Assembly: GCF_024159265.1 (NCBI RefSeq)
Contig: NZ_JAMYWY010000001.1
Span: 4,588,001 to 4,652,000 of the forward strand
DNA: 64,000 bases
DNA from: Paenibacillus sp. 1781tsa1
GTDB taxonomy: Bacteria > Bacillota > Bacilli > Paenibacillales > Paenibacillaceae
Direction: 5' to 3'
In this document: positions 51,509-60,941 of the stretch, piece after piece
Position numbering within the stretch: position 1 is the stretch's first letter
How the letters are laid out: the number at the start of each line of letters is the position of its first letter
Program-made: the position numbers and the translations under genes
Notes under the pieces: model-generated
Database searches by the model: none
Told to the model about the DNA's origin: nothing
What the model saw: the letters and a program-made list of their open reading frames with translations, nothing else

Positions 51509-51540
51509 AAAAACCCCTGATTTCCACAGAAATCAGGAGT
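51509..51540 (-). terminator. Terminator after the HxlR gene
   Basis: ACCCCTGATTTC and GAAATCAGGAGT form a stem with a short loop and a T run (TTTTTGTC) on the minus strand. Confidence 0.8.
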
Positions 51541-51582
51541 CTATGTCTTTCATGCAACGAAATTGGATGATGTTGCTATACG

Positions 51583-51900
51583 TTAGTCAACCCACTTCTC
51601 AGCCCAATCTTGAATTTGATTCATGACAGGCTGGAGTGCTCTACCTTTATCCGTCAGTTCATATTCAATACGAACCGGCGTCTCAGGATAGACGTGACGA
51701 ACCAGAATACCTTCACCCTCCAGATCTTTCATCCGTTCGGATAACATCTTATCACTCATAGATGGAATCAGATTGGAGATATCCTTGAATCGCTTCGAAC
51801 CACTCATCAACGTTTGAATAATTAAACCATTCCAGCGTTTGCCCAAAAAAGAAAACGCCGTCTCAAAACGCGGACACATCCGCAAGTCTTGACCTTCCAC
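51583..51900 (-). CDS. HxlR-family winged-helix transcriptional regulator
   Basis: A 105-residue regulator of the HxlR family, with CPRFETAFSFLGKRWNGLII, the recognition helix region MSDKMLSERMKDLEGEGILVR and the wing VRIEYELTDKGRAL. The cysteine near the N-terminus is where YodB/HypR-type members sense electrophiles or oxidants. The GTG at 51900 is chosen because AAAGAGGTGATTAAT gives a strong ribosome site; the open frame extends to 51924. No target gene is adjacent in the same direction, so the regulon is unknown. Confidence 0.85.
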   Translation of the reverse strand: MEGQDLRMCPRFETAFSFLGKRWNGLIIQTLMSGSKRFKDISNLIPSMSDKMLSERMKDLEGEGILVRHVYPETPVRIEYELTDKGRALQPVMNQIQDWAEKWVD

Positions 51901-52100
51901 ATTAATCACCTCTTTAGAGATCACTCAACTTACATTTTGTTAGTATATTTCATAATAACATATTTAAGCATTAAAGAAAACGTCTGCCCCTAAAAAGTTT
52001 AAATTTTAGAAGTATAACTTGTTATATCCCAGTATACCTTACAGCCTGCCCCGTAACCATGGGAAATATCGTATAACTTCCCCATAATACTATCTTACCC
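51901..52100. other. A+T-rich noncoding stretch upstream of the HxlR gene
   Basis: It must hold the HxlR promoter; a TATACT-like hexamer lies near 51940 on the minus strand. I see no gene and no clear operator; short dyads such as TATTTCATAATAAC could be one. Confidence 0.4.
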
Positions 52101-52148
52101 AAAAAGAACCCAACTGCCACAGTCATCATCGACTTGCAGAAGGGTTCC
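52101..52148 (-). terminator. Terminator after thuA
   Basis: GAACCCAACTGC and GCAGAAGGGTTC form a stem of about 11 bp with a 19-base loop; TTTTT follows on the minus strand. Confidence 0.75.
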
Positions 52149-52213
52149 TTGGTATAGATTATGTCATCCCCAGATTCTTTTGATTTCTTTCTAGGAATAA
52201 AGCAAATTATGAA

Positions 52214-52942
52214 TTAAACCAGCACGCCACCAAATGGTCTTACAGGTTCACTCTTGCCAAATTCCGGCTTAAAGCTGCGGGCAGGATATGCCCATTTTAC
52301 AGCATTGCTGATCACTCTTAATATTTCCGGCTTGTAATAGGTCGGATACGTCTCATGACCTGGTCGGAAATAAAAGATTTTACCTTCACCACGCCGGAAC
52401 GTACATCCACTCCGGAATACTTCTCCACCTTGGAAGTTGCTCACAAACACCAGTTCATCCGGTACTGGAATATCGAAGAATTCGCCGTACATCTCTTCTT
52501 TTTCCAGCACAATTTTGCCCTCGATGCCATCCGCAATCGGATGAGATGGGTTAACACACCATACAATTTCCTGCTCGTCAGCTACACGCCACTTCAGATC
52601 ACAGCTGGTTCCCATCAGTGCTTTGAATGGTTTGGAGAAATGACCTGAATGGAGCACAATCATTCCCATCCCGTTCAGCACTCGCTCCGCGACCTTCTGT
52701 GAGATCTCATCGCTTACGCGATCATGTGCCATATGTCCCCACCATATAAGCACATCTGTGGAATTCAGCACTTCATCACTTAATCCGTGTTCAGGCTGAT
52801 CCAGTGTAGCCGTACGAATAGCAAAGCCTTCGCCGCCAAGTCCGTCAGCCAGTGCTCGATGCAGACCATCCGGGTAGACTTCCCTTACTTCATCGTGAAT
52901 TTTCTCATGGACAAATTCATTCCAAATGGTGACGTTGATCAT
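52214..52942 (-). CDS. ThuA-like trehalose/sugar utilisation protein
   Basis: A 242-residue class I glutamine amidotransferase-like fold of the ThuA family. Seen: INVTIWNEFVHEK, DVLIWWGHMAHD, MGMIVLHSGHFSKPF and GEGKIFYFRPGHETYP. Rhizobial ThuA is needed for trehalose catabolism through 3-keto intermediates; the exact reaction is not settled. It lies 24 bases after a sugar isomerase gene. AGGGGG lies nine bases before the ATG at 52942. Confidence 0.88.
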   Translation of the reverse strand: MINVTIWNEFVHEKIHDEVREVYPDGLHRALADGLGGEGFAIRTATLDQPEHGLSDEVLNSTDVLIWWGHMAHDRVSDEISQKVAERVLNGMGMIVLHSGHFSKPFKALMGTSCDLKWRVADEQEIVWCVNPSHPIADGIEGKIVLEKEEMYGEFFDIPVPDELVFVSNFQGGEVFRSGCTFRRGEGKIFYFRPGHETYPTYYKPEILRVISNAVKWAYPARSFKPEFGKSEPVRPFGGVLV

Positions 52943-52966
52943 ATTCAATTTCCCCCTAGTGTAGCT

Positions 52967-53935
52967 CTAAACCCACCACATATCGCCCAGCGGTTCTTCA
53001 ATCAATACTTGCTGGAGATTTTGTACGGCTTTAGAGAATCCTTCTTCAACCGACATCAGACCGTCTTCGTGTTCAATACTTACTACGTAATCATATCCGA
53101 CCAGGCGCAAAGCACTAATAATGTCTGCCCATGTCTTGTTATCATGTCCATAACCGACCGAGCGGAACTGCCAAGCCCGATCCAGCATATTCGTATAGTC
53201 CTGCATATCCGTTACACCGTGTTTGTTCACGTTTACCGGATCAATCGTTGTATCTTTGGCATGGAAGTGATGGATGGCTCCTTCACGTCCCAAGATGTGA
53301 ATGGCCTGAACCGGATCAATACCTTGCCACCACATGTGACTTGGGTCCAGATTGGCTCCGATTACTTCACCTGCTGCCTCACGAAGTCTTAGCAAGGTTG
53401 CTGGTGTATGAACGGAGAATCCACCGTGCAGTTCCAATCCAACTTTTACATTACGATCTGCTGCAAATTTACCCCACTCTGTCCAATACGGGATAACTTT
53501 GTTCTCCCACTGCCACTTCAGGACCTCCTGGAAGTCATTCGGCCATGGTGCAACAGGCCAGTTCGGATATTTGGCATCCTCATGGTCTCCCGGACAACCG
53601 GAAAATGTATTCACTACAGGTACTTCCAGCTTCTCAGCCAGTTCTACCGTTTTAACAAAATCATCATGGAATCCCTTCGCAATATCCTTTTGCGGATGAA
53701 GCGGGTTACCGTGACAGCTCAATGCACTAATCGTCAAACCGCGCGATTCCACTGCGTTTTTGAAGTTTTTAAGTGCTGTAGGATTGCTTAACAATTCATC
53801 CGGCTTACAATGTGCATTGCCTGGATGTCCGCCTGTTCCGATCTCTACTGCTTTTAATCCCTTGGATGCTACATAATCAAGAGCATCCTCCAATTTACGT
53901 CCTCCGAATAGTACCAAAAATACGCCGAGTTTCAA
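52967..53935 (-). CDS. Sugar phosphate isomerase/epimerase family protein (TIM barrel)
   Basis: A 322-residue AP-endonuclease-2/xylose-isomerase-like TIM barrel. The metal ligands expected of the family are in VGLELHGGF, ANLDPSHMWWQ, HHFHAKDT and VSIEHEDG. Members isomerise or cleave keto-sugars and inositols. The start is a TTG at 53935 with GGGAGG eight bases in front. It belongs to the Gfo/Idh - isomerase - thuA group under an AraC-type regulator. Confidence 0.88.
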   Translation of the reverse strand: MKLGVFLVLFGGRKLEDALDYVASKGLKAVEIGTGGHPGNAHCKPDELLSNPTALKNFKNAVESRGLTISALSCHGNPLHPQKDIAKGFHDDFVKTVELAEKLEVPVVNTFSGCPGDHEDAKYPNWPVAPWPNDFQEVLKWQWENKVIPYWTEWGKFAADRNVKVGLELHGGFSVHTPATLLRLREAAGEVIGANLDPSHMWWQGIDPVQAIHILGREGAIHHFHAKDTTIDPVNVNKHGVTDMQDYTNMLDRAWQFRSVGYGHDNKTWADIISALRLVGYDYVVSIEHEDGLMSVEEGFSKAVQNLQQVLIEEPLGDMWWV

Positions 53936-54135
53936 GTGCGATTCCTCCCTGGATTAGATATCGAATGATTGCTGAATTCATGAATATTGAACTGTATACA
54001 TTTACCGTTCAGATCATATGCCTGTTTGCTTAGTGTGGAAAATCGAGAGTGTTTCTATCCTGAAATTGAACGTAAGAATACTGGTTATTCTCCACCATTC
54101 GTATGAGCATCAAGCGTTAACACTTGTTACTCATG

Positions 54136-55239
54136 CTAGAGCGATTCCACGCTTTCAATCTCAGTTTGAACTGTGCGAGTTACTGCGAAAGAGTCATAGC
54201 TGCTCTCCAGATGTATGTGCTTGCCTTCAAGTGAAGAACGCTGGAATGAATGCATGGCTTCCAGTACGTGATAAGCAAGCTTGCCACTGGCTTTGTGTTC
54301 GCGTCCGGCACGAATGGATTCGACCATTTCGGTTACGCCGATGCCTCGTTCGTTTTGTCCACTTTCGAAGACTGGTTTGACCGTCTCCCAAGTGTCTTGA
54401 CCGTATCTGCGAACCTTCACTTCCCCGTTAAAATAGTTGGGGTCCGGTACACTGAGCGTACCTTCTGTACCGTAGATTTCAATACGTGGCAGATCCGAAG
54501 CTCCGCGAATATCGAAACTGGTAATCATGGTCGCAATGGCACCTTCTGCGAAATCAATGGTTCCTGCCAAGTGGGTAGGCGTTTCTACTTGCAGCGCTGT
54601 ACCTTCCTTCGGCCCGGAGCCAATCTTGCGATCTGCGATCTGTATGCCTGCCGAGGCGCTAATTCTGCGTATCGGTCCTAGCAGCGTAACCAGAGCGGTC
54701 AGGTAGTACGGTCCCATATCAAACATCGGTCCACCACCTGCAACATAAAAGAACTCCGGATTAGGATGCCAAGCTTCCGGTCCTCCACCCATGAAGAATG
54801 AAGTCGCTGCAATCGGCTTGCCAATCAGCCCATCCTCAATGGCTTTACGAGCCGTTTGAATGCCTGAACCAAGGAACGTATCCGGTGCAGAACCAACATA
54901 CAATCCCTTTTCCTCAGCCAACTCAACAACCTTGCGACCATCTTCAAGAGAAATTGCCAGCGGCTTCTCGGCATACACATGTTTGCCTGCTTCGAGTGCA
55001 GCCAGATCGGTCATGGCATGACTGCCAGGAACCGTAAGGTTCAACACAAGTTCAATTTCGTTATTTTGCAGCAACTCATCTACATTGTAAACGTTTGCGA
55101 TATTAAATTCATCTGCCCGTTCCTGAGCGCGTTCACGAATCAAATCCGCAACAGCCACGACTTCAATGACCGGGTTGTTTTTGAGATTTTCCAAGTAGAT
55201 GGCGCTGATGTTACCACACCCGATGATGCCTGCTTTCAT
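54136..55239 (-). CDS. Gfo/Idh/MocA-family oxidoreductase
   Basis: About 367 residues. The N-terminal Rossmann motif AGIIGCGNIS, the YAEKPLAI motif and the SAPDTFLGSGIQTARK segment are typical. The C-terminal substrate domain ends with GKHIHLES. Members oxidise sugars or inositols with NAD(P), often at C3. The start is uncertain: ATG 55239 (MKAGIIGCG) is given, with ATG 55260 and a GTG between as alternatives; AAGGAG overlaps 55260. It is divergent from the AraC-type regulator. Confidence 0.9.
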   Translation of the reverse strand: MKAGIIGCGNISAIYLENLKNNPVIEVVAVADLIRERAQERADEFNIANVYNVDELLQNNEIELVLNLTVPGSHAMTDLAALEAGKHVYAEKPLAISLEDGRKVVELAEEKGLYVGSAPDTFLGSGIQTARKAIEDGLIGKPIAATSFFMGGGPEAWHPNPEFFYVAGGGPMFDMGPYYLTALVTLLGPIRRISASAGIQIADRKIGSGPKEGTALQVETPTHLAGTIDFAEGAIATMITSFDIRGASDLPRIEIYGTEGTLSVPDPNYFNGEVKVRRYGQDTWETVKPVFESGQNERGIGVTEMVESIRAGREHKASGKLAYHVLEAMHSFQRSSLEGKHIHLESSYDSFAVTRTVQTEIESVESL

Positions 55240-55438
55240 TTTCTCCACTGTGACGTTCATCTCCTTACGCATGGTGAAACTCTGCGTTTGAATGGTTGAG
55301 ATACATATGTTTTGTTGGATGTTTCCTGTGCCTTAAATCTAATACTATGGTATTCCGTTTCAGCTTCAATTAAAATGAATAATATGATTGAAACATGAAC
55401 TATCTGGTCATAATTTTCAAATTGCAAGGAGTATGCCC

Positions 55439-56257
55439 ATGCCGACAGATCAATCCTGCCAAGTTCTTACAGCAGGCTTTTCATTTCATCGCAAACCCTA
55501 CGCTATGGTGCAGCCTGAAGGGGTCAAGAACTACCTGTTAAGACTGCAAACAGACGGACGTTGCCGTGCACGCATTGACGGGGACATGTCCCTGGTGGAT
55601 GCGGGCGATCTGCTTCTTTTTGATCCTGATGAGCCCTATGAGCTGAGAATAGACAATGAAACCAATCCCATGGGAGAACGACTGGTGGAGAGTGGCGACT
55701 ATCACATCTTCTTCAATGGTTCCTGGGTGGATGAGTGGTGGAAACGTCACAAACGGCCAACCCGGATCAAAGTCGAATTGACGGAAAGTCTCTTGGTCCT
55801 GTTTCGACAGCTCGTACTGGAGCAGCGCCGCATCTCCAATCCTTATCCGGAAATTTCAAGTTATTATATGCGAATTCTATGTCTCGAAGTGGATCGTTTG
55901 CTTGCGGAGCATCCAACGATAACCAACACCAATTATGTGGCTTATGAGATCAAGAACTACATTGAAGAAAACGCTTCCTCTTTATTCAAGCTGGATGATG
56001 TGGCTACACATATTGGCATCAGTGTCTCACGAGGTGTTCATCTCTTCAAAGAAGCGTTTGGCAAAAGCATCATGCAATACACGCTTGACGTACGGCTGAA
56101 CATGGCCAGGGAACGGATTATTTTCAGCCCAATGACCCTGGAGCAAGTGTCTGAGTCTTCCGGCTTTAACAACTATACCTATTTCCATCGGGTATTCCGT
56201 TCCCGGTTCGGCATGTCCCCGAAGGAATTCCGCGTCATTCACCGGGAACAGATGTAA
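55439..56257 (+). CDS. AraC-family transcriptional regulator
   Basis: A 272-residue regulator: an N-terminal cupin-type ligand domain (GDMSLVDAGDLLLFDPDEPYEL) and a C-terminal pair of helix-turn-helices (FKLDDVATHIGISVSRGVHLFK; LEQVSESSGFNNYTYFHRVF). AAGGAG lies seven bases before the ATG at 55439; the frame is open to a TTG at 55388. Divergent from the Gfo/Idh-isomerase-thuA group, so it probably controls those genes in response to a sugar. Confidence 0.9.
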   Translation: MPTDQSCQVLTAGFSFHRKPYAMVQPEGVKNYLLRLQTDGRCRARIDGDMSLVDAGDLLLFDPDEPYELRIDNETNPMGERLVESGDYHIFFNGSWVDEWWKRHKRPTRIKVELTESLLVLFRQLVLEQRRISNPYPEISSYYMRILCLEVDRLLAEHPTITNTNYVAYEIKNYIEENASSLFKLDDVATHIGISVSRGVHLFKEAFGKSIMQYTLDVRLNMARERIIFSPMTLEQVSESSGFNNYTYFHRVFRSRFGMSPKEFRVIHREQM

Positions 56258-56282
56258 TCATATCAGTATACGTAAGTTGAAC

Positions 56283-56597
56283 TTATTTGCGCGCGGCTAT
56301 GGCCTCGGATACAACCATCGCCAGATCTTCATTGCCAAACATGGACAACACACCCAGTACCGTATCATCCGGGATCTCACCGGCTTCCTCCTTGGATACA
56401 ATCAGCTTCTGCACCTGCTGCAAACGCTCGTTGCTCTGCTGATTCGGGTAGGCTTGCCGGTACATCTCTTCCGGGTCCAAACCATTATTGACACACCACT
56501 GAGCAAATACAAGGATCATCATCTCTTCTTCCTGTTTATAGGTTTCAATGACCGCTTCCTCGATCTGCTTATTACGTTCCTTTTCATATTCATCCAT
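56283..56597 (-). CDS. Small hypothetical protein
   Basis: A 104-residue, acidic, mostly helical protein (MDEYEKERNKQIEEAVIETY) with no membrane segment. I do not recognise a domain. A strong CGGAGG ribosome site lies before the ATG. It is 32 bases downstream of a Gfo/Idh gene and convergent with the AraC regulator gene, with only 25 bases between the stops. Confidence 0.75.
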   Translation of the reverse strand: MDEYEKERNKQIEEAVIETYKQEEEMMILVFAQWCVNNGLDPEEMYRQAYPNQQSNERLQQVQKLIVSKEEAGEIPDDTVLGVLSMFGNEDLAMVVSEAIAARK

Positions 56598-56629
56598 GAC
56601 GTGTATTCCTCCGTATGTGTATTCTCTAA

Positions 56630-57568
56630 CTATTTGCGAATCAATTGTTCAGCCAGTTCATGACTGTCCATGACATGACTTGCACTGATCAGGCAATCAT
56701 CAGGCGAGTCCAGACAAGCCAGGAAATTATCAACTGCTCCGCTAAAACCTCTGCGTGCTAACACGGTGTCCCAGCTCCCGAACGTTTCTTTGGTTTCCAG
56801 ACTCCCCTGTTCCAGGTAGCTGATCGTGTCCATGTTCACCACTTCAACAGAACGTCCACCACCATGCAATTCGATCTTCTCCAGATCTGCCCCAGCTTCA
56901 CGCACCATATCGAATCGACCGTAGGCTGTTCTGCCCAGCTTGGCCGTTCCGGTTGCATGCAGTAATCGGTCCAGATCATTCTTCCGAATCCATTGATGAA
57001 GCAGCTCCACATTATGATCCGAGTACCACAACATCAGATCCAGCATATGGATGAGATCATCATAGATGGTTTCTGCCGCAGGACGATCCTGAATGCCTGT
57101 ACGATGTTTGGTCACTGTAAGAGAGTCGAAGCCTTTTCCACCCTCCATCCATTGTTTCGCTTTTTGATACATCGGTGCGAATCTGCGGTTGAAGCCCACG
57201 GCCAGCAACAGACCTTGTGCCTCGGCAAAAGCAGTCATCTCTTCCGACTCCCGAAGCGTATAGGATAAAGGCTTGTCTACGTACACGGCTAATCCCTGTT
57301 CCAGACATTGCATGACAATGTCAAAGTGCGCTTCCGTTGCTGTATGTACAAACACCGCATCCAGATCCCAGGACAACAGTTCTTTCAGATCCGTTGTTCC
57401 CCGTTCTAATCGATACGCCTCCTGAACGGCTTTGACCGGTTCCGGAGATCGGTTCATAATGCCTACAATCTCCACGTTCGGATGAGCTGTTAACAGCGGC
57501 AAATATACTTTACGTGCAATCTCGCCGAGGCCGATCATTGCAACTCGTTTACGTTGGGTTGTTTCCAT
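56630..57568 (-). CDS. Gfo/Idh/MocA-family oxidoreductase (second)
   Basis: A 312-residue protein with AMIGLGEIARKVYLPLL, VYVDKPLSY (cofactor-binding EKP-type motif, here DKP) and FNRRFAPMYQKAK. It differs in sequence from the protein at 54136-55239. The ATG at 57568 is used because GGTGGA is nine bases upstream; the ATG at 57577 overlaps it. Substrate unknown. Transcribed away from the TVP38 gene. Confidence 0.88.
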   Translation of the reverse strand: METTQRKRVAMIGLGEIARKVYLPLLTAHPNVEIVGIMNRSPEPVKAVQEAYRLERGTTDLKELLSWDLDAVFVHTATEAHFDIVMQCLEQGLAVYVDKPLSYTLRESEEMTAFAEAQGLLLAVGFNRRFAPMYQKAKQWMEGGKGFDSLTVTKHRTGIQDRPAAETIYDDLIHMLDLMLWYSDHNVELLHQWIRKNDLDRLLHATGTAKLGRTAYGRFDMVREAGADLEKIELHGGGRSVEVVNMDTISYLEQGSLETKETFGSWDTVLARRGFSGAVDNFLACLDSPDDCLISASHVMDSHELAEQLIRK

Positions 57569-57767
57569 GATGATCATTCCACCTTCAGTTCGGTTCTATA
57601 TTTCCACGTCCTATAGTGTAACCCTTCGGACAGCAACTTGCCAGTGATTGCAGCAGACTTCGTACGAATTGTTCAGACCATGGGCGAACGTGGTAAACTT
57701 ATGAAGAACAGCAGTACAGATTGGGACACGACTAGACCTGCCTGATCTGAAAGGAGCGTTTGGGATT

Positions 57768-58379
57768 TTGCGAAAATGGTTATGGCTTCTGTTATATGTT
57801 TTACTTGCAGGAGTCACGTTTATTTACAGATATGAACTGCTGGCCTGGACCGATCTCCATCAATCCATCCCGCTGTTACTTGCCATGGCAACATTGTTTG
57901 CTCTTGTGCCTGTGATTCCTTATAAGTTTGTTATTATCGCCTTTGGTTACAGCTACGGTACCACCACGGCAGCCTGGATATGCTGGCTTGGCACCACACT
58001 TGCAGCCATGCTCGTTTATGGCGGAGCAAGAACCATTTTCAGACATCAGGCGAGATCGTACCTCGAACGCATTCGGGGTCTGAACCGTTTTACCACATGG
58101 ATGGAGGCACATCCGTTCATGGGTGTCATGTCGATGAGACTGTTGCCGATCGTGCCTCAGATGGCCGTTAATATTTACGCAGGTATAACGTACACGCCAT
58201 TCTGGATCTTTATGGTTGCCACGGCCATTGGCAAAATGCCAGCGATTTTTGTATTTGCCTATGCAGGTGCACAAGCTGAAACTTCAATCTGGCTGAGCCT
58301 GGCCATCCTTGCCGGATATCTGGTGTTCATGGCCATTGTATTGCTATTATTTCGCTTTCGGTCACGCAACAAAGCCTGA
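57768..58379 (+). CDS. TVP38/TMEM64 (SNARE-associated/DedA-like) membrane protein
   Basis: A 203-residue protein with about six membrane segments and the family features PVIPYKFVIIAFGYSYG, a GTTLAAMLVYGGAR segment and MRLLPIVPQMAVNIYAGIT. Such proteins probably act as lipid scramblases or transporters. The start is a TTG with AAAGGAG eleven bases in front. Confidence 0.85.
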   Translation: MRKWLWLLLYVLLAGVTFIYRYELLAWTDLHQSIPLLLAMATLFALVPVIPYKFVIIAFGYSYGTTTAAWICWLGTTLAAMLVYGGARTIFRHQARSYLERIRGLNRFTTWMEAHPFMGVMSMRLLPIVPQMAVNIYAGITYTPFWIFMVATAIGKMPAIFVFAYAGAQAETSIWLSLAILAGYLVFMAIVLLLFRFRSRNKA

Positions 58380-58426
58380 ATTCAGAATTCGCAAACCGTT
58401 CAGATTCAGCTTGTTTTCATTGCGGC

Positions 58427-58455
58427 TTGGTTGGCTTGCCAATTCAGGATATAAT
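58427..58455 (+). promoter_or_regulatory. Promoter of msrAB
   Basis: TTGGTT, a 17-base spacer and a perfect TATAAT, about 105 bases before the msrAB start. Confidence 0.65.
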
Positions 58456-58560
58456 AGAAGAGCAAGCCTAATGCTTGTGTAACAAGTTTTAATAAAACGG
58501 TAGATTGCTGGAGCTCGAACACGAGCGCTAAATCTTCATCAGAAATGGAGTGACTATAGC

Positions 58561-59523
58561 ATGGAACAACATTCAAATGAGTTAGCAACTTTTGCAGGCG
58601 GATGCTTCTGGTGTATGGTATCCCCCTTTGAAGAACTGCCCGGTATTCACAAGATCGTATCGGGTTATACAGGAGGAACTACCGAGAATCCAACATATGA
58701 AGAGGTCTGCTCGGAGACAACAGGACATGTAGAGGCTGTGCAAATTACGTTTGACCCTGCCATCTTCCCTTATAAGAAACTGGTTGAACTGTTCTGGCAG
58801 CAGATTGATCCTACGGATACAGGCGGGCAATTCCATGACCGCGGATCTTCCTACCAGACGGCCATCTTCTATCACAGCGAAGAACAGCGCCAGATTGCGG
58901 AAGCTTCCAAAGCAGAGCTGGGACAAAGCGGACGTTTTGACAAACCAATCTTCACCCCGATCTTGCCAGCCAAACCGTTTTATGAAGCGGAAGAACATCA
59001 TCAAAATTATCACCGGAAGAACCCTGCCCATTACAAACGCTACAGCAAAGGTTCTGGACGTGTAGATTTCATCGAACGCAACTGGTCCGGTAACGTGGAT
59101 AAAGACGGACTGAAAGAGCGCCTGACGCCGCTTCAATATGAAGTTACGCAGAACAGCGCAACCGAGCCTGCATTCCATAACGAATTCTGGGATCACCACG
59201 GTGATGGTATCTATGTGGACATCGTATCTGGCGAGCCATTGTTCAGTTCTACCGACAAATACGATTCCGGCTGCGGCTGGCCGAGCTTCACACGTCCATT
59301 GCGTGACCACAACGTGAAGGAAAAAACCGATCTCAGCCACTTCATGATTCGTACCGAAGTGAGAAGTCGTGAGGGGGATTCCCATCTGGGTCACCTGTTC
59401 AACGATGGTCCTGCCGAAGCAGGTGGAATGCGTTATTGCATCAACTCTGCGGCCCTTCGTTTTGTACCCAAAGAAGACTTGCAAAAAGAAGGATACGGTG
59501 AGTACGCCGTCCTTTTCCAATAA
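58561..59523 (+). CDS. msrAB: Fused peptide-methionine sulfoxide reductase MsrA-MsrB
   Basis: A 320-residue fusion. The MsrA domain (about 1-165) has the catalytic Cys15 in GGCFWCM and reduces the S-sulfoxide; the MsrB domain (about 185-315) has KYDSGCGWPSF, HLGHLFNDGP and the catalytic Cys293 in RYCINS and reduces the R-sulfoxide. The zinc CxxC pairs of many MsrB proteins are absent (SGEPLFSS and RSREGDSH at those places), so this is a zinc-free type. No signal peptide; cytosolic. Confidence 0.96.
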   Translation: MEQHSNELATFAGGCFWCMVSPFEELPGIHKIVSGYTGGTTENPTYEEVCSETTGHVEAVQITFDPAIFPYKKLVELFWQQIDPTDTGGQFHDRGSSYQTAIFYHSEEQRQIAEASKAELGQSGRFDKPIFTPILPAKPFYEAEEHHQNYHRKNPAHYKRYSKGSGRVDFIERNWSGNVDKDGLKERLTPLQYEVTQNSATEPAFHNEFWDHHGDGIYVDIVSGEPLFSSTDKYDSGCGWPSFTRPLRDHNVKEKTDLSHFMIRTEVRSREGDSHLGHLFNDGPAEAGGMRYCINSAALRFVPKEDLQKEGYGEYAVLFQ

Positions 59524-59537
59524 GTTATAATACAAAT

Positions 59538-59571
59538 AAAAAAAGCAGTGGGATGATCCCGCTGCTTTTTT
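59538..59571. terminator. Bidirectional terminator between msrAB and the MFS gene
   Basis: AAAAAAGCAGTGGG and CCCGCTGCTTTTTT around a five-base loop with runs on both sides. Confidence 0.9.
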
Positions 59572-59625
59572 GTTGTGCATTCTTGATTTTAATAGACGAA
59601 CTATTGTTGCACGAGAATGCATGGA

Positions 59626-60861
59626 TTAGGTTTGGCTCGAAGAGATTTCCGAATTTAATTGACTGGCAGGAGCCGTCTGATCATTATGAAATTGAATTCG
59701 CATCGCTGGAATGATACCCAGGATCATCACGGTAACCGAAATCGCGTAGACGATAAAAATGGATGTGCTGTTCATCAATACACCTGCCATGGAAGATCCA
59801 AAAAGCATGCTTCCTATGAATAAAGGGGTGATGGTGCCATTCACTCTCCCGATCAAGTGCTCATCAATCCGGGTGACCAAATACGTGGAGATGATGACGT
59901 TGATAAATGCCAAACTGATTGAGCTCAAGAAGCCGATGACAAGAGTCAGCCAGAACCAACTGGATAACACTTCCCCCATCGTGGTTAGAGCCAGAAACAG
60001 CACACCTACGATTAGAGTTGAGGTCTGGTTCAACTTGCCACTTACAGCAGCCGCAATACCTCCTCCAATCAATAAACCTAATCCGGATGCTCCAGACAGG
60101 AACTGTAACGACGTTGCTTCAAGTCCCAGACGTTCGGTAATCAGAAATATTCCAAGTGGGCTGATGAGACCCGCAGAAAGCCCTATACAGATGAATACCA
60201 TACTAAGCATTTTTAATGAGGGAGATCGAGCAACGTATTGCCAGCCCTCTTTGATATCCGCAAGCAATGAAGTATTTGTTTCCCGCTGAGTGGCGTCTTT
60301 AGGCAAAAATGTGAGTAGAAGCGCAGAGATGAGGAATAGAATGAGTAATGCGTACATGGATGCCTGAATTCCCATTGCAGTGTATATAAACGTTCCGACG
60401 ATTGGTCCGAGAATTAAAAACAACGATTGACCACTCTGTGTAATCGCAATTGCAGATTGCAAATGTTCTCCTTTTACATTTCGCCTCACAATCTTTAGAG
60501 AGGATGGCTGAGAAAACTGGCTAACAATAGAGGATACAAACGTTGCTACGTATAGAATCTGCCAATAACCGGAAGATAAAACGCCAATAATCATGACAAT
60601 AGACAACGCACTCAGAATATCCCCCAGTATCATCGTCCGTTTGGGATTCCAGCGATCAGCAAGTGCACCGCCAATGATGGAGAAAACAAAAATTGGAGCA
60701 TATTCAAGTACAGTAATCAGCGAGACGGCTATTGGACTTCCTTGAGTTTGATCCATCACATAATAGAGGATCGCCATATTCCGGATCCATATCGCCAGAT
60801 TTTGCAGCAGATCAGACCCTGTAACGATTAAAAAAGCTTTGTTCCTGAACAAAGTGCTCAT
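59626..60861 (-). CDS. MFS transporter, macrolide-efflux-like (MFS_3)
   Basis: A 411-residue, 12-helix transporter with GGALADRWNPKRTMILGD between helices 2 and 3, a hydrophilic central loop (about 190-210) and a hydrophilic C-terminal tail. It resembles the MefA/MFS_3 group of drug exporters; the substrate is unknown. GGGAGATGGAGA precedes the ATG. A TetR operator lies 16 bases before the start codon, and the TetR gene is the upstream neighbour on the same strand. Confidence 0.88.
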   Translation of the reverse strand: MSTLFRNKAFLIVTGSDLLQNLAIWIRNMAILYYVMDQTQGSPIAVSLITVLEYAPIFVFSIIGGALADRWNPKRTMILGDILSALSIVMIIGVLSSGYWQILYVATFVSSIVSQFSQPSSLKIVRRNVKGEHLQSAIAITQSGQSLFLILGPIVGTFIYTAMGIQASMYALLILFLISALLLTFLPKDATQRETNTSLLADIKEGWQYVARSPSLKMLSMVFICIGLSAGLISPLGIFLITERLGLEATSLQFLSGASGLGLLIGGGIAAAVSGKLNQTSTLIVGVLFLALTTMGEVLSSWFWLTLVIGFLSSISLAFINVIISTYLVTRIDEHLIGRVNGTITPLFIGSMLFGSSMAGVLMNSTSIFIVYAISVTVMILGIIPAMRIQFHNDQTAPASQLNSEISSSQT

Positions 60862-60876
60862 TCTCCATCTCCCTTT

Positions 60877-60896
60877 TAAACCGACTGTCCGGTTTA
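60877..60896 (-). promoter_or_regulatory. TetR-type operator before the MFS gene
   Basis: TAAACCGACTGTCCGGTTTA: a dyad TAAACCG-N6-CGGTTTA. An almost identical dyad lies before the tetR gene at 61555-61574 and nowhere else that I noticed. Confidence 0.75.
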
Positions 60897-60903
60897 TTAA
60901 TAT

Positions 60904-60937
60904 TTAAAAAGAAAAACTGACGTTTCATCAGCTTTTC
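60904..60937 (-). terminator. Terminator between tetR and the MFS gene
   Basis: GAAAAGCTGA and the complementary GTCAGTTTTTC fold around a short loop, followed by TTTTT on the minus strand. It suggests that the two genes are transcribed separately. Confidence 0.65.
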
Positions 60938-60941
60938 ATAA

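Noticed and set aside
58582..59622. Minus-strand frame of 346 codons opposite msrAB
   Set aside because: Antisense of the MsrAB fusion; both catalytic motifs are clearly read on the plus strand.
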